This document shows, one piece after another, positions 34,372 to 38,548 of a DNA stretch of 38,548 nt. Within the stretch, counting starts at the first letter, position 1. Each line of letters starts with the position of its first letter. A model generated the notes under the pieces. The model searched no databases. It worked only from the letters and a program-made list of their open reading frames with translations, and was not told the origin of the DNA. Source of the stretch: Algoriphagus sp. (GTDB lineage Bacteria; Bacteroidota; Bacteroidia; Cytophagales; Cyclobacteriaceae); contig JAURGC010000003.1 of assembly GCA_030833985.1 (NCBI GenBank), forward strand, positions 1 through 38,548, read 5' to 3'. Made by a program: the position numbers and the translations under genes.

Positions 34372-34731
34372 CTACCCCCTTACAATTAACCAGCAATTTT
34401 CTTTCAATATAACCCATCCCAGTTCGTAGCAAAACTGAACCGATTGTCCATTAGGTAGAAGGCCCTGATGGGTCATGTACCTAACATTAAATCCCATTAT
34501 TAACAATTGTTCCTTGAGAACTTTTGCCTGTTTTTTCTCCTCTGGAAGTTTGGCTAATAAAATCGACCTATTTCGCTTCAAAATCGCATTGATAGTTTGT
34601 ATCCCCTTATTATGAATGGAATTTTGCTGATTGTTGAAGGTATTTCTACAGCCATCGTCACAAAATTTCTTATCTGATCTCCCTTTGAGGCTTAGGCCAC
34701 AACATTGGCAGAATCTCTTTTCTGTATACAT
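34372..34731 (-). CDS. Zinc-ribbon protein of unknown function
   Basis: 119 residues. Cys8-x2-Cys11-x12-Cys24-x3-Cys28 (FCQCCG ... KKFCDDGC) forms an N-terminal zinc ribbon similar to the DUF2116 type, followed by a basic helical region (INAILKRNRSILLAKL, EEKKQAKVLKEQLLIMGF) and a C-terminal strand-rich segment (GWVILKENCWLIVRG). It is cytoplasmic and basic, suggesting nucleic-acid or protein binding, but no function can be assigned. It converges on the ROK gene (22-nt gap, no hairpin between them). Confidence 0.75.
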   Translation of the reverse strand: MYTEKRFCQCCGLSLKGRSDKKFCDDGCRNTFNNQQNSIHNKGIQTINAILKRNRSILLAKLPEEKKQAKVLKEQLLIMGFNVRYMTHQGLLPNGQSVQFCYELGWVILKENCWLIVRG

Positions 34732-34749
34732 TATTCAAAAAGTTTAGAT

Positions 34750-34775
34750 GGGAAGAAAATTGCTTCCCTTTTATT
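34750..34775 (+). terminator. Hairpin with T-run reading on the + strand
   Basis: GGGAAG (34750-34755) pairs with CTTCCC (34763-34768) and is followed by TTTTATT. It points along the + strand although the flanking gene (34372-34731) is on the - strand. Confidence 0.5.
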
Positions 34776-34972
34776 AAAAAATATCTGATAATCCGCAATC
34801 TTTCTAATCGCTAAAAAACTGGTTGAATCACGGTGGTAATCGTCGGCAGAATTTATTCCACAGCTCACAGCTAATCTAAATAAATTTCAAGCCTTATTTT
34901 TCTTTGGTCACTGGTTACAAAGCGGATAATCAGAAAATAATATTTTTTATCATAACTAGGAAAAATCTTAGC
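34776..34972. other. Intergenic region between the methyltransferase and zinc-ribbon genes
   Basis: Just under 200 nt, AT-rich, with no convincing gene, promoter or repeat. Confidence 0.4.
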
Positions 34973-35584
34973 CTACTTTTTAATGCCTACGAGTCGAACC
35001 ACTGCGGATTCTCCTACATGGTAAAGCCCTTCATTCAGCTGAACAGTAGTCTCTTCACTAAAGTGAATTTCAAAATCCGAAAAATCAGATTCAAGTTCTT
35101 CCAATGAAAAAAGCATACTCCATTCTTTTGGACCCCCTGCTCGTTCATTGACTGAATTGTACTCCAAATGGCGCTTAGAAAACCCTTCCACTATTAAATA
35201 CCCTCCAGGCTTTACGAGTCGAGCAAGTTTCTGATGGAAAAATTTTCGGACAGGACCTGGAAAATGAGCATAGATCAATACTAAAGCATCAAAACTTTCT
35301 TCCTTTGCATCAAAGTCATCTAAGCTAGTCACTTCATAATCAATTTCAACTCCCTTATCAGCAGCCAATTGCATCGCTTTTATTCTTGCGGCATCACTTT
35401 GATCGAATGCAACTACTTCCCATCCACAGCATGCTGCAAAAACTGCATTTCTACCCTCCCCCTCAGCAGGAAAAAGTGCTTTACCAGGAGGAATTTTTTT
35501 GAACTCACTACTAAAAAATACGTTCGGAGATGTTCCGTAAGCATAAACTTCGTCCCCATAACGTGCATTCCAAAAATCTTTCAT
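34973..35584 (-). CDS. Class I SAM-dependent methyltransferase
   Basis: 203 residues from the ATG at 35584 (KDFWNARYGDEVYAYGTSPN); the longer in-frame start at 35668 adds a hydrophobic leader unlike the family. Motif I is GKALFPAEGEGRNAVF, where the glycine-rich loop is GEGRN, followed by the acidic strand end VVAFDQSD; motif IV is LVLIYAHFPGP. The layout resembles TehB-like/thiopurine-type small methyltransferases of Bacteroidota. The substrate is unknown. Transcribed alone. Confidence 0.85.
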   Translation of the reverse strand: MKDFWNARYGDEVYAYGTSPNVFFSSEFKKIPPGKALFPAEGEGRNAVFAACCGWEVVAFDQSDAARIKAMQLAADKGVEIDYEVTSLDDFDAKEESFDALVLIYAHFPGPVRKFFHQKLARLVKPGGYLIVEGFSKRHLEYNSVNERAGGPKEWSMLFSLEELESDFSDFEIHFSEETTVQLNEGLYHVGESAVVRLVGIKK

Positions 35585-35650
35585 CTTTTTATTTTTTAAA
35601 AACCCAAGTATCGTCAAATTAATACAAACAGCGACTAATTTTTTAAAAGA

Positions 35651-35686
35651 CAAAAAAAAAGGGAGCAACTAGCACGTGCCCCCTTT
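35651..35686 (-). terminator. Terminator after the Gfo/Idh/MocA gene
   Basis: On the - strand AAAGGGGGCA (complement of 35677-35686) pairs with TGCTCCCTTT (complement of 35658-35667, one G-U pair) and is followed by a run of T to 35652. Confidence 0.85.
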
Positions 35687-35703
35687 CTTTTGAATCTATC
35701 CAT

Positions 35704-37053
35704 TTAAAATTTGCGGTATTTTCCACCAAGGTATTTATTCGCTTTTCGCTCAGCAAATTTCGCTTTTTTACTATTCCAATGGAGCGTTTCATTAGGAAAA
35801 CGCCCAGCAATCACCCCTAGAAGGATGGTCTCCGTCAAGCGTGCTGCATATGAAAATGGAGCACTACAGTCACCCTTACCTAGGCAAGCATCCACAAATT
35901 GATGGTAATGTTTTTTACTCTCCCCTGCATAATCCTTCACAGGTTCCCCCAAATTGAAAGGAGCCACATCAAATTTTTGATACTCCCCGTTCACGATCCA
36001 TCTTGGTAATTGCTGGAAGTGAGGTAGCAGTAGCCTCCCCTTTTCACCCATAAACATCGCTCCCTGGTCTGGAAGCATATCCCCATTGGGAAGAATCAAA
36101 TCCTCGTGCTGGTCTGGTGCTCCTGGTCCATCGTACCACACCCACTTCAAGGTATCGGTGGTATACGGCGTCGCAGGGAATTCGTAGGTCACTATATTGT
36201 TTTCTGGAAAACCAAAACCTGTCGGTTTTCTACATTGATTAACTATGGTCCGTGGCACATCCAATTGGAGTGCATTGTAAGGTGTATCAAAAATATGAAC
36301 GCCCATATCTCCTAAAGTTCCGCAGCCATAATCCAAGAGTTTTCTCCAGTTACCTGGATGGTACACCCCTTCCTTATAATCACGCACTGGAGCGGTCCCA
36401 AGCCATAAATTCCAGTTCAAGTTGCTGGGTACAGTATCTTTACCATTGGGTTCTTTCCCGTCATATCCCCAGTTTTTAGGAGACCAGGCACGGACCGTAT
36501 GCACTTTACCTATAATTCCAGATTGAATAAGAAGAGTAGCCAGTTTGTAATCGTAAAACGAGTGAACCTGGATACCCATTTGAGTAACCAAATTCTTATC
36601 CTCTGCCATCTTTTTCATAGCTCTTGCTTCTGTCACATGGTGAGTCAGTGGCTTTTGACAATAAACTGCCTTATTCATCTCCATTGCCAATAAGGAAGCA
36701 GGTGCATGCGTATGATCCGGTGTGGATACCACCACCGCATCGATTTGATCTTCCATTTCCTTTAAAAGAAGGCGATAATCACTGTAAGTTTTTGCTTGCG
36801 GATATAAAGCGGTTGCATTACTTAGAGCATTGGAATCCACATCACACAAGGCTACCACATCCACCATGGAATGGCTAGCGATGGCACGAAGATCTTCCAT
36901 GCCCATTCCTCCCAAACCAATATGCGCAGTGCGAAGTTTGCCATTGGCTTGTGCTTTAGCCAAAAGAGTTGGGGCGAGAGATAAGCTGGCAATACCCAGT
37001 GCAGACTTTTTGATAAAGTCTCTACGATCGATTACTTGATATGTTTTTTTCAT
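35704..37053 (-). CDS. Tat-exported Gfo/Idh/MocA-family oxidoreductase
   Basis: 449 residues. The N-terminus has a twin-arginine signal, DRRDFIKKSALGIASLSLAP (RR at 10-11), so it is exported folded with its cofactor. The Rossmann start is LRTAHIGLGGMGMEDLRAIA, and the active-site lysine is in AVYCQKPLTHH (EKP variant QKP). The C-terminal part contains GDMGVHIFDTPYNALQLD. Members use NAD(P)(H) to oxidise or reduce sugars and sugar-like compounds. It is in an operon behind the DUF1080 gene (20-nt gap), a pairing common in Bacteroidota and linked by published work to 3-keto-glycoside metabolism; the exact substrate here is inference. Confidence 0.92.
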   Translation of the reverse strand: MKKTYQVIDRRDFIKKSALGIASLSLAPTLLAKAQANGKLRTAHIGLGGMGMEDLRAIASHSMVDVVALCDVDSNALSNATALYPQAKTYSDYRLLLKEMEDQIDAVVVSTPDHTHAPASLLAMEMNKAVYCQKPLTHHVTEARAMKKMAEDKNLVTQMGIQVHSFYDYKLATLLIQSGIIGKVHTVRAWSPKNWGYDGKEPNGKDTVPSNLNWNLWLGTAPVRDYKEGVYHPGNWRKLLDYGCGTLGDMGVHIFDTPYNALQLDVPRTIVNQCRKPTGFGFPENNIVTYEFPATPYTTDTLKWVWYDGPGAPDQHEDLILPNGDMLPDQGAMFMGEKGRLLLPHFQQLPRWIVNGEYQKFDVAPFNLGEPVKDYAGESKKHYHQFVDACLGKGDCSAPFSYAARLTETILLGVIAGRFPNETLHWNSKKAKFAERKANKYLGGKYRKF

Positions 37054-37073
37054 AAAAAAAGGATTTCTTGGGT

Positions 37074-37736
37074 TTAAGGTAATTCTTTGATTAGGATATT
37101 TCGGAATCGGACCAGGTCTCCATGGCCCAGAAATCCAATATGTCCTCGACTACGCGCTAGCCCTGGATGCTCTTTCTTATCTAGAGTACCAGATTGGCTC
37201 ACCTCTAGGTAGTTGCCTTCCAATATAACTTCTCCATTCAAAATGACAGTAACAAATGGATGATTGATGCGTACCTCCTGCTGATTCCACTCTCCCGTAG
37301 GGCGTAAGAAACCCCGCTTGGCAGGCATTACCCCGTACAAGGACCCGTGGTACTGGTAGGCCTGGAGCCCTGCATATTTTTCGGCCTCGTTATCCAAGAT
37401 TTGGAATTCCTTGCCCACATAGGCTGCATCACCTTCCAGTGGAGCATGAATTCCTAAGCCATTATTTGCTCCAGGTGTTAGTTGAAATTCAAATTGGAGA
37501 ACAAAATTCCCATATTCTTTCTCGGTATATAAATTTCCTCCTCCCCCTCCTTTTGGTTCGATGACGATCATCCCATCTTTAACAAGATAGGAACTTTTAT
37601 TTCCCACCCATCCATTTAAACTTTTCCCATCAAACAAGGGTACAAACTCGGTTTCCTGGGCTTGTAAAGTAGCTAAACAAAAAATAAAGTAGAACGCAAG
37701 GACTAATCCAATGGTCTGTTGGCGGAATGATTTCAT
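37074..37736 (-). CDS. Exported DUF1080 (3-keto-disaccharide hydrolase-type) protein
   Basis: 220 residues from the ATG at 37736, chosen because it gives a clean signal peptide (MKSFRQQTIGLVLAFYFIFC...LQAQ); the frame runs 69 nt further upstream. The domain is a concanavalin-like jelly roll: FVPLFDGKSLNGWVGNKSSY, NFVLQFEFQLTPGANNGLGI and HIGFLGHGDLVRFRNILIKE are DUF1080 signature blocks. Characterised members hydrolyse 3-keto-glycosides. It is first in an operon with the oxidoreductase, suggesting successive steps on one periplasmic glycoside. Confidence 0.9.
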   Translation of the reverse strand: MKSFRQQTIGLVLAFYFIFCLATLQAQETEFVPLFDGKSLNGWVGNKSSYLVKDGMIVIEPKGGGGGNLYTEKEYGNFVLQFEFQLTPGANNGLGIHAPLEGDAAYVGKEFQILDNEAEKYAGLQAYQYHGSLYGVMPAKRGFLRPTGEWNQQEVRINHPFVTVILNGEVILEGNYLEVSQSGTLDKKEHPGLARSRGHIGFLGHGDLVRFRNILIKELP

Positions 37737-37824
37737 AGCAAAATATGCCAAATGGTTAATTACAAATCTAAAAGAGTTCTTCATTTTTTCACCCCTTTTT
37801 ATCAAAAATCAGGGACATTCTTAA

Positions 37825-37938
37825 CTAATTACAAGTAGAATCCTTCTTGCCTAAGTGATGGCGCCAAAATTTATCTGCTATTTTTAAAACAGCATCGTCT
37901 TCAAAAGCGTTAATACAAAGTCTATCAGGTAGCTCCAT
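37825..37938 (-). CDS. Possible 37-residue small protein or gene remnant
   Basis: An ATG at 37938 opens a 37-codon frame (MELPDRLCINAFEDDAVLKI then ADKFWRHHLGKKDST, ending CN) closed by TAG. Composition looks protein-like (amphipathic helix, aromatic and charged residues). The frame continues upstream without a stop for another 13 codons, into the msrA start on the other strand. It could be a small protein, the tail of a decayed gene, or chance. No family recognised. Confidence 0.3.
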   Translation of the reverse strand: MELPDRLCINAFEDDAVLKIADKFWRHHLGKKDSTCN

Positions 37939-37959
37939 GTTGGAACGAAACCCTTTGTT

Positions 37960-38548
37960 ATGAAAGTTAACTCCTACTTAAATTATCCCATGTTTGCTTT
38001 AATCACCATGCTTTTCCTTGCCTGTGGCGGGGAAAAAACAACCACTTCAGATTCGAAATACACAAACGGAAAAGTAGCAGAGAAAAAAGAAATTTATTCA
38101 GCATCACAGCAGATTGCCACTTTCGCGGGAGGTTGTTTCTGGTGTGTAGAAGCTCCTTTTGAAGATTTAGATGGGGTTATTTCGGTTGTTTCTGGCTATG
38201 CAGGAGGAAAAGAAAAGAATCCAACTTATGGAGATGTCTCGGCAGGCAAAACATCCCACCGGGAATCTGTTCAAATCACTTTTGATCCTGAAGTAATCAG
38301 TTATGCGGAATTAGTTGATATTTTCTGGCAAACCTATGACCCTACAGATGTTGGTGGGTCATTTTTTGACCGAGGTAGTCAATACGAATCTGCCATCTTC
38401 TACCACAACGACCTACAAAAAAAAGTTGCAGAAGAAAGCAAAAAGCGCCTAGATCAATCCAAGCGATTTTCTAAACCTGTGGCTACGCCTATCATTAAGT
38501 TTACCAATTTTTATCCTGCCGAAGACTACCATCAGGATTATTACAAAA
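37960..38548 (+). CDS. msrA: Peptide methionine sulfoxide reductase MsrA, lipoprotein form (3' end cut)
   Basis: The frame runs from the ATG at 37960 off the window end (196 codons visible, no stop). A lipoprotein signal comes first: lipobox FLAC with Cys22, then a polar linker GGEKTTTSDSKYTNGKVAEK. The MsrA catalytic motif GGCFWCVEAPFEDLDGV follows, with the nucleophile Cys59, then VSGYAGG, YDPTDVGGSFFDRGSQYESA and AEDYHQDYY. It reduces methionine-S-sulfoxide in oxidised proteins, here probably on the periplasmic face of a membrane. A C-terminal MsrB fusion cannot be excluded because the end is missing. Confidence 0.93.
   Translation, partial: MKVNSYLNYPMFALITMLFLACGGEKTTTSDSKYTNGKVAEKKEIYSASQQIATFAGGCFWCVEAPFEDLDGVISVVSGYAGGKEKNPTYGDVSAGKTSHRESVQITFDPEVISYAELVDIFWQTYDPTDVGGSFFDRGSQYESAIFYHNDLQKKVAEESKKRLDQSKRFSKPVATPIIKFTNFYPAEDYHQDYYK

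Overview
The window looks like chromosomal backbone of a Bacteroidota bacterium, most likely of the order Cytophagales (Algoriphagus/Cyclobacteriaceae-like; this assignment is inference). The DNA is AT-rich, starts lack strong Shine-Dalgarno sequences, and several promoters match the Bacteroidota -7 element TAnnTTTG. Lineage-typical families are present: a type IX secretion plug protein, a PUR/DUF3276 protein, a Lacal_2735 small protein, a DUF5117-type metalloprotease and YwqK repeats. I saw no rRNA, tRNA, insertion sequence, prophage, integrase or CRISPR array.

Layout. 1-9090 (+): end of an outer-membrane barrel gene, a helix-hairpin-helix/beta-barrel protein, two zinc peptidases (DUF5117 type and M3/Dcp type), an AI-2E-family permease and a TPR lipoprotein, closed by a bidirectional terminator. 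9169-12641 (-): aconitase and a LuxC-type acyl-CoA reductase. 12762-17040 (+): a 2[4Fe-4S] ferredoxin divergent from the reductase, a PUR-domain protein, a second AI-2E permease translationally coupled to the GTPase YchF, and a stand-alone Cas6-superfamily protein. 17108-20328 (-): T9SS plug protein behind an ABC-F ATPase. 20410-21600 (+): sorbosone-dehydrogenase-like lipoprotein. 21711-27026 (-): a DoxX pair, a TetR regulator with an ABC1/UbiB kinase, HslV, and a two-lipoyl pyruvate dehydrogenase E2. 27134-32351 (+): YheT hydrolase, SRAP protein, FabH with an uncharacterised follower, an exported YwqK-repeat protein and a 56-residue Lacal_2735 protein. 32358-38548: cupin sugar-isomerase-like protein (-), ROK regulator (+), zinc-ribbon protein (-), methyltransferase (-), exported Gfo/Idh/MocA oxidoreductase plus DUF1080 hydrolase (-), and a lipoprotein MsrA (+) cut by the window end.

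How the genes fit together. Most are housekeeping genes in short independent units separated by clear hairpin terminators: central metabolism (aconitase, PDH E2, FabH), protein quality control (HslV, peptidases, MsrA), translation (YchF, ABC-F) and envelope biogenesis. The clearest local pathway is the oxidoreductase/DUF1080 pair, which fits periplasmic 3-keto-glycoside processing.

The most unusual item is the Cas6-superfamily gene at 16147-17040. It has no cas neighbours and no array in the window, the usual catalytic histidine seems to be missing, and a perfect 9-bp hairpin lies in its leader. It is the best candidate for a non-CRISPR RNA-binding system. Secondary leads are two possible leaderless promoters, 7-8 bp G/C tracts inside genes, a TetR/ABC1-kinase operon, and small or uncharacterised proteins at 29912-30448, 34372-34731 and 37825-37938.
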